DNA from: Aeromicrobium sp. Root472D3
GTDB lineage: Bacteria; Actinomycetota; Actinomycetes; Propionibacteriales; Nocardioidaceae
Direction: 5' to 3'
Assembly (NCBI RefSeq): GCF_001426485.1
Contig: NZ_LMET01000002.1
Location: forward strand, 265,799-304,500
DNA length: 38,702 bases
Below the pieces are notes generated by a model that was not told the origin of the DNA, ran no database searches, and saw only the letters and a list, made by a program, of their open reading frames with translations. Both the position numbers and the translations under genes were made by a program. The number at the start of each line of letters is the position of its first letter. Position 1 is the first letter of the stretch. Positions 23,241 to 33,589 of this stretch are shown in pieces.

Positions 23241-24545
23241 TCAGTCGGTGGTCTCGTAGATCGTGTCGAGGACGGGATCGCCCTTCGACAGCTGTCGGGC
23301 GGCGGCGGGCAGCTCGGCCAGGGCCGTGCGCAGGCGCGTGCGGGCGGCGTCGAGCGTGTCGTGGTGGACGCGCTCGCCGTCGCGCACCAGCTCGACCAGC
23401 AGCGGACGGTCGTCGCCATCCCGGTCGGGCACGTCGCCGATGCCGATGACCTCGGCCTGGGCGCGGCCCGTCGCGTCGAGGCGGCGCAGGGCGTGCTTGC
23501 GACCCCCGACCGAGACCTTGTCCTGGCTCTTCTTCGCGACCGGCACCATGGCGCCGTCGTCACCGGCGCGCGAGACGAGCTTGTAGACGAAGCCGCTGGT
23601 CGGCACCCCCGAGCCCGTGACGAGCGACGTGCCGACGCCGTAGCCGTCGACCGGGGCGACTGCGAGGGCGGCGATCGCGTGCTCGTCGAGGTCGCTCGTG
23701 ACGGTGATGCGCGTCGACGTCGCGCCCAGCCCGTCGAGCTGCTGCCGCACCGCGCGCGCGAGCGACACCAGGTCGCCCGAGTCGAGCCGGACGCCGCCGA
23801 GCTCGTGCCCCGCGAGCCCCACCGCGGTGCGGATCGCCTCGGGGATGTCGTAGGTGTCGACGAGCAGCGTCGTGCCCGGCCCGAGGGACGCGATCTGGGC
23901 CTCGAAGGCGTCGCGCTCGGTGTCGTGGAGCAGCGTGAACGAGTGCGCGCTGGTGCCGGTCGTCGGGATGCCGTGGGTGCGGCCCGCCTCGAGGTTGGAC
24001 GTCGCGGCGAACCCCGCGATGTAGGCCGCTCGGGCGGCGGCGACGGCCGACGCCTCGTGCGTGCGGCGCGACCCCATCTCGATGCACGGACGGTCGCCGG
24101 CCGCGGTGATCATGCGCGAGGCGGCCGTCGCGATGGCGGAGTCGTGGTTGAGCACCGACAGCAGGAGCGTCTCGAGCACGACGCACTCGGCGAACGTCCC
24201 CTCCACGACCATGACGGGCGACTGCGGGAAGTACACCTCGCCGTCGGGGTAGCCCCAGATCGAGCCGCCGAAGCGGTAGTCCGCGAGCCACGCCAAGGTC
24301 GCGGCGTCGACGACGTCCGCCTCGCGCAGCCACGTCAGCTCGGCGTCGCCGAAGCGGAAGTCGGCCAACGCGTCGAGGGCCCGGCCGACACCGGCGACGA
24401 CGCCGTAGCGGCGTCCGCCCGACAGGCGGCGGGCGAACAGCTCGAACACCGAGTGGCGGTCCGCGGTGCCGTTGCGCAGCGTCGACTGCAGCATCGTGAG
24501 CTCGTAGCGGTCGGTCAGCAGCGCGGTGCTCCGGGTGGCGGTCAC
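23241..24545 (-). CDS. pncB: Nicotinate phosphoribosyltransferase
   Basis: 434 residues, the size of actinobacterial PncB. The start TALLTDRYELTMLQSTLRNG is the family signature. The central EMGSRRTHE motif contributes to nicotinate and phosphate binding, GTSAHSF carries the phosphorylated-enzyme His region, and GGVRLDSGDL is the PRPP-site motif. The reaction joins nicotinate with PRPP, using ATP, to form nicotinate mononucleotide for NAD. The GTG start at 24545 follows a TAGGCT box (24552-24557, minus strand) by six bases. It is divergent from clpS over 76 bp, as in M. tuberculosis (Rv1330c-Rv1331, recalled), and is followed by pncA in an operon. Confidence 0.97.
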   Translation of the reverse strand: MTATRSTALLTDRYELTMLQSTLRNGTADRHSVFELFARRLSGGRRYGVVAGVGRALDALADFRFGDAELTWLREADVVDAATLAWLADYRFGGSIWGYPDGEVYFPQSPVMVVEGTFAECVVLETLLLSVLNHDSAIATAASRMITAAGDRPCIEMGSRRTHEASAVAAARAAYIAGFAATSNLEAGRTHGIPTTGTSAHSFTLLHDTERDAFEAQIASLGPGTTLLVDTYDIPEAIRTAVGLAGHELGGVRLDSGDLVSLARAVRQQLDGLGATSTRITVTSDLDEHAIAALAVAPVDGYGVGTSLVTGSGVPTSGFVYKLVSRAGDDGAMVPVAKKSQDKVSVGGRKHALRRLDATGRAQAEVIGIGDVPDRDGDDRPLLVELVRDGERVHHDTLDAARTRLRTALAELPAAARQLSKGDPVLDTIYETTD

Positions 24546-24551
24546 CCGGTC

Positions 24552-24615
24552 AGCCTAGGTCAGGGCCGGGGGAGGGGGCGCGGCCGTTGGCCACGGCGGG
24601 TGCCTGCGTCACAAT
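24552..24615. promoter_or_regulatory. Divergent leaderless promoters of pncB and clpS
   Basis: TAGGCT on the minus strand (24552-24557) ends six bases before the pncB GTG. CACAAT on the plus strand (24610-24615) ends six bases before the clpS GTG at 24622. Neither gene has a Shine-Dalgarno sequence. The 76-bp gap holds both. Confidence 0.5.
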
Positions 24616-24621
24616 GGTGGG

Positions 24622-24918
24622 GTGAGCACCCCGACCCCCGTCGAGATCGCCGAGCCCGACGTCTCCAGCGTCGTCGAGCTCGAGGACCCGTGGGTCACGA
24701 TCGTCTGGAACGACCCCGTCAACCTGATGTCGTACGTCGCCTACGTGTTCCGCAACTACTTCGGCTACACCGACGAGAAGGCGCACGAGCTGATGCTCGA
24801 GGTGCACAACGACGGGAGGACCGTCGTCTCCAGCGGTCGTCGCGAGCAGATGGAGCGGCACGTGCAGGCGATGCACGAGTACGGCCTGTGGGCGACCCTC
24901 GAGCGGCAGGACGCCTGA
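24622..24918 (+). CDS. clpS: ATP-dependent Clp protease adaptor ClpS
   Basis: 98 residues. The core starts at [20 protein letters not shown], where NDPVN forms the N-degron pocket with the Asp, and continues with the helix [21 protein letters not shown]. The conserved His of EVHNDG and the final YGLWATLE strand complete the fold. ClpS hands N-end-rule substrates to a ClpA or ClpC unfoldase. The GTG at 24622 is used because of the leaderless box; a flexible acidic N-terminal extension of about 20 residues ([20 protein letters not shown]) is normal for the adaptor. The next gene overlaps its stop (TGATG). Gene order matches mycobacteria. Confidence 0.97.
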   Translation: MSTPTPVEIAEPDVSSVVELEDPWVTIVWNDPVNLMSYVAYVFRNYFGYTDEKAHELMLEVHNDGRTVVSSGRREQMERHVQAMHEYGLWATLERQDA

Positions 24919-25514
24919 TGAAGCCCTTCAAGAAGAGGCGTCGCGGCGGCATCTCCGCGACGTTCGAGATCGGCGAGGCGCACCTGCTGGCGAACCTGGC
25001 CGGGCAGGTCGTCGAGCTGCTGCGCGACCGCAACGGTGCCGAGGAGTCGGACGCCGACCCGCTCGCCGCGCAGCTCGGCATGGGCGGCCCGTCGCTGCCG
25101 CCGGAGGACCCGGTCCTGCAACGGCTGCTGCCCGACGCGTACCGCGACGACCCCGACGACGCGGGCGAGTTCCGCCGGTTCACCGAGCGCTCGCTGACGT
25201 CCGCCAAGGTGCTGAACGCCGAGACCCTGATCGGCTCCCTGGTCGACGGCGGCCTCACGTTCGGCGAGCTGCCCGACGAGCTCACGGGCGACGAGGGCGA
25301 CCGGGTCGAGGTCGAGCTCGACGCCGACGAGGTGCAGGCGTGGCTGCGGGCGCTGACCGACGTCCGGCTGTCGCTGGCGGTGCGGCTCGGCATCGAGACC
25401 GACGACGACGCGTTCCACGTGGCGCAGTCCGAGGACGCGGCGATCGCGGCGATGTCCGACATCTTCGACTGGCTGGGCTACGTCCAGGAGACGCTGGTCT
25501 CCGCGCTCGACTGA
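24918..25514 (+). CDS. DUF2017 family protein
   Basis: 198 residues. The N-terminal [11 protein letters not shown] is basic, followed by ATFEIGEAHLLANLAGQVVELLRDR. The conserved DUF2017 segments DPVLQRLLPDAYRDDP, FRRFTERSLTSAKVLNAETLI and VRLSLAVRLGIETDDD follow. The C-terminal helix is DIFDWLGYVQETLVSALD. The protein is soluble, acidic and helical. Its function is unknown, but it sits directly after clpS in nearly all actinobacteria that I can recall, which suggests a link to Clp-dependent proteolysis. The ATG overlaps the clpS stop by one base (TGATG), so translation is coupled. Confidence 0.9.
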   Translation: MKPFKKRRRGGISATFEIGEAHLLANLAGQVVELLRDRNGAEESDADPLAAQLGMGGPSLPPEDPVLQRLLPDAYRDDPDDAGEFRRFTERSLTSAKVLNAETLIGSLVDGGLTFGELPDELTGDEGDRVEVELDADEVQAWLRALTDVRLSLAVRLGIETDDDAFHVAQSEDAAIAAMSDIFDWLGYVQETLVSALD

Positions 25515-25565
25515 CCGGCGCGTCTTGCGTGCTGGCCGGTCCCGGGCGGGCGGCGCCCCAGCCGA

Positions 25566-25571
25566 TAAACT
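25566..25571 (+). promoter_or_regulatory. Leaderless -10 box of the mec-cysO-cysM operon
   Basis: TAAACT (25566-25571) is the closest match to TATAAT among the boxes seen here. It ends six bases before the mec GTG at 25578. No Shine-Dalgarno sequence is present. It would drive the three cysteine genes. Confidence 0.55.
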
Positions 25572-25577
25572 CGGCGG

Positions 25578-26038
25578 GTGCTGACCATCGACCGGGCCAC
25601 GCATGACGCGATCGTCGCGCATGCCCGCCGCGACCACCCCGACGAGGCCTGTGGCGTCGTCGCCGGGCCCATCGGCTCCGACGTCCCCGCCCGCCTGATC
25701 CCGATGCTGAACGCCGCGATGTCGCCGACGTTCTACGAGTTCGACTCCGGCGACCTGCTGCGGCTCTACCGCGAGATGGACGACAACGACGAGGAACCCG
25801 TCGTGATCTACCACTCGCACACGTCGACCGAGGCCTATCCGTCGCGCACCGACGTCAACCTCGCGGGGGAGCCCGGCGCCCACTACGTCCTGGTCTCGAC
25901 GCGCGACGGTGCCCACGAGAGCGGTCCGGTCGACTTCCGGTCGTACCGGATCGTGGACGGCGAGGTCACCGAGGAAGAAGTCCGGGTCGTCGACGGTTAT
26001 GACCACGGAGAAGTCACCCAACAGAAGGCAGAACACTG

Positions 26039-26039
<1 letters not shown>
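25578..26039 (+). CDS. mec: JAMM/Mov34 metallopeptidase, CysO-cysteine peptidase type
   Basis: 153 residues. The zinc motif HSHTSTEAYPSRTD gives His79, His81 and Asp92 as ligands with Ser89 stabilising, and Glu23 (PDEACGVV) as general base. In M. tuberculosis, Mec releases cysteine from the CysO-cysteine adduct made by CysM. The three genes here are in the same order, with mec and cysO overlapping by one base (TGATG). Since CysO here has four residues after its Gly-Gly, this peptidase may also trim that tail. The GTG start at 25578 follows the leaderless box. The C-terminal end (HGEVTQQKAEH) is polar and free. Confidence 0.94.
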
Positions 26040-27281
<1,242 letters not shown>

Positions 27282-27309
27282 ACCCGGTGGCGGCCGCCGT
27301 CGACCTGCC

Positions 27310-28182
27310 TCAACCCGCGTAGTACGTGGCGCGGTCGGTGCGCCCGATGGCGGCCTGCACGTCGGCCGACGGCGTCCAACCCGACGTCTGCCGGACGAGG
27401 CGCGCCACGCCGTCGTGGTCGACGTCCAGGAAGCGGGTGTCCACCCGCAGCAGGCCGTCGCGCTCACGGAAGCCCAGGAGCTCGGCGCCGGGCACGTCCA
27501 CGGTGCAGACGATCGTCCGCGCACCCGCGCCGGCCGCGCTGTGCATCACCTCGGCGACCGTCAGCAGGGCGAAGGTCTCGGGCATCCCGTCCTCGATCTC
27601 CAGGTGGTCGAGCGAGGCCGTTGCGTCGCCCACCCACCGCGCTGCTGCGTGTCCGCACACCGGCAGCACGTGGCGGTGCTGAAGACGGACGTGGTGCCAC
27701 GTGGCGAGGGTGCCGTCGGCACGCCAGCTCTCGATGGTCGGCGGAGGCACCGCCGGGTCTGACAGGTCGGCGACCTCGCGCCACGCGCTGTCCGGCGCCG
27801 TTCCCAGGAGATGTCCGCTGGTGAAGCGGGGGTCGGGTGGCTCGGCCTCGGTCACCTCGACGGCGTCACCGACCCGCGACCTGCGTGAGGACAGGAGGGG
27901 AAGCGTCGCTCCCCACGCCAGTGGGGCGCCGACCTCGTCGGCCCACTGATCGAGCGTCGCCTCCTCGTGAGGGACGTGCCCGCCCATGACGGACACCTCG
28001 TCCGGCAGCACCGCGTACCGGATGGGGTGGGGGTAGGAGCTCCACCGCATGGTCGCGACGACCTGCGCTCCCCGGGCCTCGACCTGCTCGACCTCGACCG
28101 CGAGGAACTCCCGAACGTGCGGCGGCTCGAGAACGGGACCGCGCGGCACCGCCGCGGCGTAGTCCTCCACGGTCGGTGTCAT
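27310..28182 (-). CDS. Uncharacterised soluble protein
   Basis: 290 residues, not recognised. No signal peptide or membrane segment. The composition is acidic, rich in Trp and His, with His-rich stretches (WHHVRLQHRHVLPVCGHAAARW) and a possible beta-rich middle (VEVEQVEARGAQVVATMRWSSYPHPIRYAVL). The last third (MPETFALLTVAEVMHSAAGAGARTIVCTVDVPGAELL, then GLLRVDTRFLDVDHDGVARLVRQT) looks like an alpha/beta domain. The ATG at 28182 is preceded six bases upstream by GATCAT (28189-28194, minus strand), consistent with leaderless expression. It lies on the strand opposite to the flanking cysteine and murI genes, in a gap where M. tuberculosis has a rhomboid protease gene, suggesting replacement. 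Confidence 0.75.
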   Translation of the reverse strand: MTPTVEDYAAAVPRGPVLEPPHVREFLAVEVEQVEARGAQVVATMRWSSYPHPIRYAVLPDEVSVMGGHVPHEEATLDQWADEVGAPLAWGATLPLLSSRRSRVGDAVEVTEAEPPDPRFTSGHLLGTAPDSAWREVADLSDPAVPPPTIESWRADGTLATWHHVRLQHRHVLPVCGHAAARWVGDATASLDHLEIEDGMPETFALLTVAEVMHSAAGAGARTIVCTVDVPGAELLGFRERDGLLRVDTRFLDVDHDGVARLVRQTSGWTPSADVQAAIGRTDRATYYAG

Positions 28183-28206
28183 GGACCGATGATCGCACCG
28201 TCGGGT

Positions 28207-28368
28207 CTATCGGCGGAGATGGCCGGGGTGGCGTCCGGGCAGGACGGATGATGGCGTGGACGTGCAGGTGTGGCCGGTGGGAGTGGTCCACATCGTGATC
28301 GCGCCGTCACCGGTGACCTGCCAGCCGGGCTGGTGGTCGATGATGTGGTCGTCGTCGCAGGTGCTCAC
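28207..28368 (-). pseudogene. Remnant of an HNH-endonuclease (DUF222/13E12-type) C-terminus
   Basis: The minus-strand frame encodes CDDDHIIDHQPGWQVTGDG, then AITMWTTPTGHTCTSTPSSVLPG, ending in HLRR and a TAG at 28207-28209. The pattern (His-rich end of the HNH motif, then GW, DG, W-TTPTGH-Y) is that of the C-terminal tail of actinobacterial DUF222-HNH proteins, which normally exceed 400 residues. Nothing upstream in this frame continues the homology because the DUF4287 gene overlaps from 28365. It is therefore a short leftover, most likely from decay or a rearrangement. The identification is from pattern memory. Confidence 0.5.
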
Positions 28369-28667
28369 GCGCCCCAGTCGGCGGGCTTGGTGTCCTTGCC
28401 GTCGAGCCACAGCTCGTCCTTCTCGTCCCGGTGCGGTCCGGACGTGCCCACGTGCTTGGCGTCGATCTGCGCGCCCTTCTTGATGACGTGCACCAGCGCC
28501 ATGCCGTGACCGCGTCCCAGGTCGTAGTCGGTCTTGAGCCACTCGAGGATCGCACCGGCCTTCACGGCCGGGTCGTCGAAGCCACGGGCCGTCGCCTCGT
28601 CGACGAGCTGGCGGGGGGTGAGGCCGGTCCTGGTCTCGATGGCGTCGAGGTAGGCCTGGAACGACAT
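28365..28667 (-). CDS. DUF4287 domain-containing protein
   Basis: 100 residues. The family signature runs from MSFQAYLDAIETRTGLTPRQ through VKAGAILEWLKTDYDLGRGHGMALVHVIKKG. The C-terminal tail is charged (DEKDELWLDGKDTKPADWGA). Members are small cytoplasmic proteins of unknown function. The ATG at 28667 is strongly supported by GGAGG five bases upstream; an ATG at 28703 would add 12 residues without support. It is divergent from the PRPP-synthetase gene with 79 bp between starts. It stands within the segment that interrupts the conserved cysM-murI order. Confidence 0.88.
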   Translation of the reverse strand: MSFQAYLDAIETRTGLTPRQLVDEATARGFDDPAVKAGAILEWLKTDYDLGRGHGMALVHVIKKGAQIDAKHVGTSGPHRDEKDELWLDGKDTKPADWGA

Positions 28668-28746
28668 GCGCGCCTCCGGGGACGGTGTGATGGGGTCGAC
28701 CACTCATTCCTACCGTGCCCGGGTGCCCGTCGACTACCCTCGGGGC

Positions 28747-29724
28747 GTGAGTCAGATCGTGGTCTTCTCCGGAAGCGCGCACCGCCCCCTTGCCGAGAAG
28801 ATCTGCTCCGAGCTCGGGCAGCCGCTGTCGGCGTCCGACACGATGCGGTTCAGCAACGACTGCCTCCAGGTGCAGCTGCTGGCCAACTGCCGCAAGAAGG
28901 ACGTCTTCATCATCCAGCCGCTGGTGCCTCCGACGCAGGACCACCTGATGGAGCTGCTGCTGATGATCGACGCGGCGCGCGGGGCCAGCGCGGCGTCCGT
29001 CACCGCGGTCATCCCGCACTACGCCTACGCTCGCTCCGACAAGAAGGACGCCTCGCGCATCTCGATCGGCGGTCGTCTCGTGGCCGACATGCTGACGACC
29101 GCGGGCGCCGACCGGGTCGTGACGATGACGCTGCACGCGCCGCAGGTGCACGGCTTCTTCAGCGTCCCCGTCGACCACCTCACCGCGATCGGCGAGATCG
29201 CCGACCACTACCGCAGCCGCGACCTCACCGACACCGTCGTGGTCTCGCCCGACCTCGGCAACGCCAAGACCGCCTCGTTGTTCGCCCGGCTGCTCGGCGT
29301 GCCGGTCGCGGCCGGCAGCAAGCAGCGCCAGGCCGACGACCGCGTCGTGATCGACGCGATCGTGGGCGACGTCGCGGGCAAGAAGGCGATCGTCCTCGAC
29401 GACGAGATCGCGACCGGCGGGTCGATCGTCGAGCTCATGAACAAGCTGCGCGAGGAGGGCTGCGTCGAGGCCTCGGTCGCCTGCACGCACGGCCTGTTCA
29501 CCGGCAACGCCGTCGAGCGCCTGCGCGGCCACCCCTCGATCACCGAGGTCGTCACGACCGACACCGTCCCGCCACCGGCCGACTGGCCCGAGCTGCAGGT
29601 GAGGTCGGTCGCCGGCCTGTTCGCCGAGGCGATCGCCCGCATCCACGCGGGGGAGTCCGTCTCGTCGCTGTTCGACGGCGTCGACCCGGCCCACGCGCCC
29701 CCGCAGCCCAAGCTGCCGCTCTGA
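28747..29724 (+). CDS. Ribose-phosphate pyrophosphokinase (PRPP synthetase) homologue, divergent
   Basis: 325 residues. The PRPP loop is [12 protein letters not shown] (about 216-227) and the catalytic flexible loop retains Lys192 and Arg194 (SKQR). His130 in [11 protein letters not shown] and the YARSDKKD segment follow the Prs pattern. However the adenine-binding FSDGE-type motif of canonical Prs is FSNDC here (35-39), with Asp replaced by Asn and Glu by Cys, and PRPP-loop Asp becomes Ala (DDEIATGG). The protein is therefore probably a paralogue of the housekeeping Prs, with altered nucleotide or phosphate-donor use; activity is not assured. The GTG start follows a TACCCT box (28735-28740) by six bases. 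Confidence 0.85.
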   Translation: MSQIVVFSGSAHRPLAEKICSELGQPLSASDTMRFSNDCLQVQLLANCRKKDVFIIQPLVPPTQDHLMELLLMIDAARGASAASVTAVIPHYAYARSDKKDASRISIGGRLVADMLTTAGADRVVTMTLHAPQVHGFFSVPVDHLTAIGEIADHYRSRDLTDTVVVSPDLGNAKTASLFARLLGVPVAAGSKQRQADDRVVIDAIVGDVAGKKAIVLDDEIATGGSIVELMNKLREEGCVEASVACTHGLFTGNAVERLRGHPSITEVVTTDTVPPPADWPELQVRSVAGLFAEAIARIHAGESVSSLFDGVDPAHAPPQPKLPL

Positions 29725-29733
29725 CGGCTGCGG
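29701..29733 (+). terminator. Possible terminator after the PRPP-synthetase homologue
   Basis: CCGCAGCC (29701-29708) pairs perfectly with GGCTGCGG (29726-29733) around a 17-base loop that includes the stop codon. It is followed by an 11-bp direct repeat TCCCGGGTCCG (29735-29745 and 29749-29759). No T tract. Confidence 0.35.
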
Positions 29734-29827
29734 GTCCCGGGTCCGACGTCCCGGGTCCGCCGGACGGAGTGTGATGTCGGCCGGTTCGCTGTCGCCGGAC
29801 GCGCCGGGGGACGTAGGGTCGTGGCTT

Positions 29828-30634
29828 GTGGACGCACCCATCGGAATCTTCGACTCGGGCTTCGGTGGCCTGACGGTCGCACGGGCCGTGCTCGACCAGC
29901 TTCCGCACGAGCCGGTGCTCTACCTCGGCGACACGGCCCGCCAGCCGTACGGTCCCAAGCCGATCTCCGAGGTGCGCGAGTACGCCCTCGAGTGCCTCGA
30001 CCACCTCGTCGCCCAGGGCGTCAAGGCCCTCGTGATCGCGTGCAACTCGGCCAGCGCCGCGGTGCTGCGCGACGCCCGCGAGCGGTACGACGTCCCGGTC
30101 GTCGAGGTCATCGTGCCTGCCACGCGTCGCGCCGTCAGCGCGACCCGCAACGGCGTCGTCGGCGTGATCTGCACCGAGGCGACCGCGACGTCGCGTGCTT
30201 ACGACGACGCCTTCGCCGCCAACCCCGGCATCACGCTGCACACGCAGGCCTGCCCCGCCTTCGTCGACCTCGTCGAGCAGGGCGTCACGAGCGGCCCCGA
30301 GCTGCTGGCGGCCGCCGAGGAGTACCTGCGACCCCTCATCGGGCTCGGGGTCGACACGCTGGTGCTCGGGTGCACCCACTACCCGTTGCTGACCGGCGTA
30401 CTCTCCTACGTCATGGGTGACGCCGTCACGCTCGTCTCGAGCGCCGAGGAGACGGCCAAGGACGTCTACGGCCTGCTCGTGCGCGACGACCTCGAGCGCG
30501 ACCGCACGCTGCCGGCGCCGCACCACCGCTTCCTGACCACGGGGCGCCCCGACGACTTCGCGCGCCTCGGGCGCCGGTTCCTCGGCCCCGAGATCGCCGC
30601 GGCCGAGCAGTTCTCGTGGGTGGGGGTGGCATGA
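29828..30634 (+). CDS. murI: Glutamate racemase
   Basis: 268 residues. Asp9 ([12 protein letters not shown]) and the two catalytic cysteines, Cys72 (IACNSASA) and Cys182 (GCTHYPLL) with His184, are all present. The enzyme makes D-glutamate for peptidoglycan from L-glutamate, cofactor independent. The GTG at 29828 gives [11 protein letters not shown], the usual N-terminus; a TAGGGT box lies eight bases upstream (29814-29819). The stop overlaps the phosphodiesterase ATG (ATGA), starting a murI-PDE-rph-rdgB run that matches Rv1338-Rv1341 of M. tuberculosis. Confidence 0.97.
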   Translation: MDAPIGIFDSGFGGLTVARAVLDQLPHEPVLYLGDTARQPYGPKPISEVREYALECLDHLVAQGVKALVIACNSASAAVLRDARERYDVPVVEVIVPATRRAVSATRNGVVGVICTEATATSRAYDDAFAANPGITLHTQACPAFVDLVEQGVTSGPELLAAAEEYLRPLIGLGVDTLVLGCTHYPLLTGVLSYVMGDAVTLVSSAEETAKDVYGLLVRDDLERDRTLPAPHHRFLTTGRPDDFARLGRRFLGPEIAAAEQFSWVGVA

Positions 30635-31392
30635 AGCTGACCGTCATCGGCTGCGCCGGATCGTTCGCGGGCCCCGACTCGCCCGCCAGCTGCTACCTCG
30701 TCGAGGCGCCGTTCGAGGGTCGCACGTACCGCCTGCTCGTCGACCTCGGCAGCGGTGCGTTCGGCCCGCTGCAGCGCCACAGCACGATCCGCGACATCGA
30801 CGCGATCGCGCTGTCGCACCTGCACGCCGACCACTGCTTCGACATGTCGGGCTTCTACGTCGTGAGCCGCTACCACCCCGAGGGCGCCTTCGACCAGATC
30901 CCCGTCCACGCCCCCGACGGTGCGGGCGACTTCCTCGTCGCGGCCTACGGCGTCGAGGAGCGTCAGGGCATGCAGCAGCAGTTCGCGTTCAACCCCTGGC
31001 AGGACGGCGGCACGGTGCAGCTCGGGCCGTTCACCGTGACGTCGGTGCTGGTCAACCACCCCGTGCCGGCCTTCGCCCTGCGGATCGCGACGGACGACCA
31101 CGCGATCGCCTACTCGGGAGACACCGGACCCACCGATGCGCTGCTCGAGATCGTCGAGGGCGTCGACCTGTTCCTGTGCGAGGCGTCGTTCGTCGAGTCG
31201 GGCGACAACCCGCCCAACCTGCACCTGACGGGCGCCGAGGCCGGGCACTACGCGACGGTCTGCTCGGTGCAGCGGCTGCTCGTGACGCACATCCCCACGT
31301 GGACCGATCGCGACGAGGTCGAGGCCGACGTCCGCACGACGTGGTCCGGCCCGTACGACATCGTCACCGCCGGGGCGACGTACCAGCTCTGA
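30631..31392 (+). CDS. MBL-fold phosphodiesterase (Rv1339-like, cyclic nucleotide)
   Basis: 253 residues of the metallo-beta-lactamase fold. The metal motif is SHLHADH (62-68), with further ligands in VNHPVPAF and YSGDTGPTD and the C-terminal THIPTW. Mycobacterial Rv1339, in the same gene position, has been reported as a cAMP-degrading phosphodiesterase, so this is the likely role; tRNase Z-like activity is an alternative for the wider family. The protein is cytoplasmic. The ATG overlaps the murI stop by four bases (ATGA). Confidence 0.9.
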   Translation: MKLTVIGCAGSFAGPDSPASCYLVEAPFEGRTYRLLVDLGSGAFGPLQRHSTIRDIDAIALSHLHADHCFDMSGFYVVSRYHPEGAFDQIPVHAPDGAGDFLVAAYGVEERQGMQQQFAFNPWQDGGTVQLGPFTVTSVLVNHPVPAFALRIATDDHAIAYSGDTGPTDALLEIVEGVDLFLCEASFVESGDNPPNLHLTGAEAGHYATVCSVQRLLVTHIPTWTDRDEVEADVRTTWSGPYDIVTAGATYQL

Positions 31393-31399
31393 GGGCCGT

Positions 31400-31405
31400 T
31401 AGGCT
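31400..31405 (+). promoter_or_regulatory. Leaderless -10 box of rph
   Basis: TAGGCT lies in the 19-bp gap after the phosphodiesterase gene and ends six bases before the rph ATG at 31412. No Shine-Dalgarno sequence is seen, so rph-rdgB may have its own leaderless transcript. Confidence 0.45.
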
Positions 31406-31411
31406 CGAGGC

Positions 31412-32127
<716 letters not shown>

Positions 32128-32131
<4 letters not shown>

Positions 32132-32742
32132 CGGCCCGCGTCGTCCTGGCGTCCAACAACGCCAAGAAGCTCGCCGAGCTGCGTCGCATCCTCGAACCGC
32201 TCGTGCCGGGGGTCGAGGTGCTGGGCCTGGCCGACTTCCCGGCCTACGACGAACCCGCCGAGACCGAGCCGACCTTCGAGGGCAACGCCCTGATCAAGGC
32301 GCGCGCGTGCCTGGCCGTCACGGGTCTGCCGTCGCTGGCCGACGACTCGGGCCTGTGCGTCGACGCGCTCAACGGGATGCCCGGCGTGCTGTCGGCGCGC
32401 TGGTCGGGCGTGCCGAAGGCCGACGGGGGCGACGCGGCGAACAACCGGCTGCTGCTGAGCCAGCTGTCGGAGGTCCCGGCCGAGCGCCGTACCGCCCAGT
32501 TCCGCTGCGTCATGGCGCTGTGCACGCCAGATGGTCGCGAGCTCGTGCAGGAAGGCGTCATGGCCGGTCGCGTGCTCGAGGCCGAGCACGGCGGCGGAGG
32601 GTTCGGCTACGACCCGCTCTTCGCGGCCGAAGGGTACGACGTCTCGACCGCGGAGCTGCCGCCCGGCGAGAAGGACCGCATCAGCCACCGCGGCACCGCG
32701 CTGACGGCGATGGCCCCCGCGATCGTCGCCGCCCTGGTCTGA
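32128..32742 (+). CDS. rdgB: Non-canonical purine NTP pyrophosphatase (RdgB/HAM1)
   Basis: 204 residues. The substrate loop [15 protein letters not shown], the catalytic [11 protein letters not shown] and [21 protein letters not shown] motifs and the GFGYDPLFA segment are complete. RdgB removes ITP, dITP and XTP from the nucleotide pool. The ATG overlaps the rph stop by four bases, so the two are translationally coupled as in other actinobacteria. It ends 12 bp before the convergent SGNH gene. Confidence 0.97.
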
Positions 32743-32754
32743 CGACGAGGACGG

Positions 32755-33471
32755 CTAGCGCGGCAGCGCGGGCTTCTCGAGCGCCCGGATGACGCGGCGC
32801 GCGATGGCCAGGCTCCCGTCGCGGTTGGGATGGATGCCGTCGATGACGCGATCGGCCGTCAGGGCGCCGTGGGTGCTGACGAACTGCAGCCCGTGCGCCC
32901 GCGCCTCGTCGGCGATGACGCGCGTGACGCGGACGCCGTCGGCGCGGTCGAGCGGTCCCCACGGCGGCCCGAGCACGACGATGCGGGTCGAGCGCGGCAG
33001 GTACGTCGTCAGCACGTCGAGGTACGTGTCGACGGCGTGCCGCACCTCGGCGTCGGTCGACGGGACGAAGCCGCCGTCGACGCACCGGGCCCAGTCGTTG
33101 CGCCCGCCCTCGACGATCAGGATCGACGGCGCGGGGCCCGTGTAGGCGTCCGGCCGGTCGATGAACCGGTTGCCGGTGCAGCGCTGGCCCGGACGCAGGT
33201 AGCCCGAGCCCGACTGCGCGTACGTCCGCACGGAGGCGTCGAAGCGGCGTCCGGTGACGCTCCACCACGCCTGGTCGGCGCTGCCCGGGTCGTCGTCGTA
33301 GCGGGCCGAGATCGAGTCGCCCACCACGACGATGCCGTCGGGGGCGATCGCCGACACGGCCTGCGACTGGCCGCCCTGGGCGCCCTGCCACGCGACGAAC
33401 GGGCCGACGAGCAGGGCGACGACGAGCGCGAGGGCGGCGGATCTGCGCGCAGACCTGCGTCGTGTCGTCAT
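32755..33471 (-). CDS. Secreted SGNH/GDSL-type hydrolase
   Basis: 238 residues. A basic N-terminus (TTRRRSARR) and hydrophobic segment (about 11-28) form a signal peptide or anchor. Block I is VVVGDSISARYDDD with nucleophile Ser53. Block V contains GGRNDW, and the Asp-His pair is in VIDGIHPNRDGS. The block II/III region contains a Gly-rich ARTYAQSGSGYL-like loop. The family cleaves esters of lipids or acetylated polysaccharides outside the membrane. The start at 33471 is supported by AAGGA upstream; a start at 33558 would add a Cys-rich leader of no likely use. Confidence 0.88.
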   Translation of the reverse strand: MTTRRRSARRSAALALVVALLVGPFVAWQGAQGGQSQAVSAIAPDGIVVVGDSISARYDDDPGSADQAWWSVTGRRFDASVRTYAQSGSGYLRPGQRCTGNRFIDRPDAYTGPAPSILIVEGGRNDWARCVDGGFVPSTDAEVRHAVDTYLDVLTTYLPRSTRIVVLGPPWGPLDRADGVRVTRVIADEARAHGLQFVSTHGALTADRVIDGIHPNRDGSLAIARRVIRALEKPALPR

Positions 33472-33589
33472 GGTGCATCCTTCGTTCCCGAGAGCAGCAC
33501 TGTACGTCCGCCGCGCGCCCCCGGCCGAGCGAATCTCGCATGTCCGTCGAGTTGTCACCGAAAATGGTTCTTCCGGGCCATGCGAGCGC

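Noticed and set aside
29735..29759. Two copies of TCCCGGGTCCG as a possible regulator site
   Set aside because: Short GC-rich direct repeat after a stop codon with no symmetry to a promoter; could arise by slippage. Kept only as a remark in the terminator entry.
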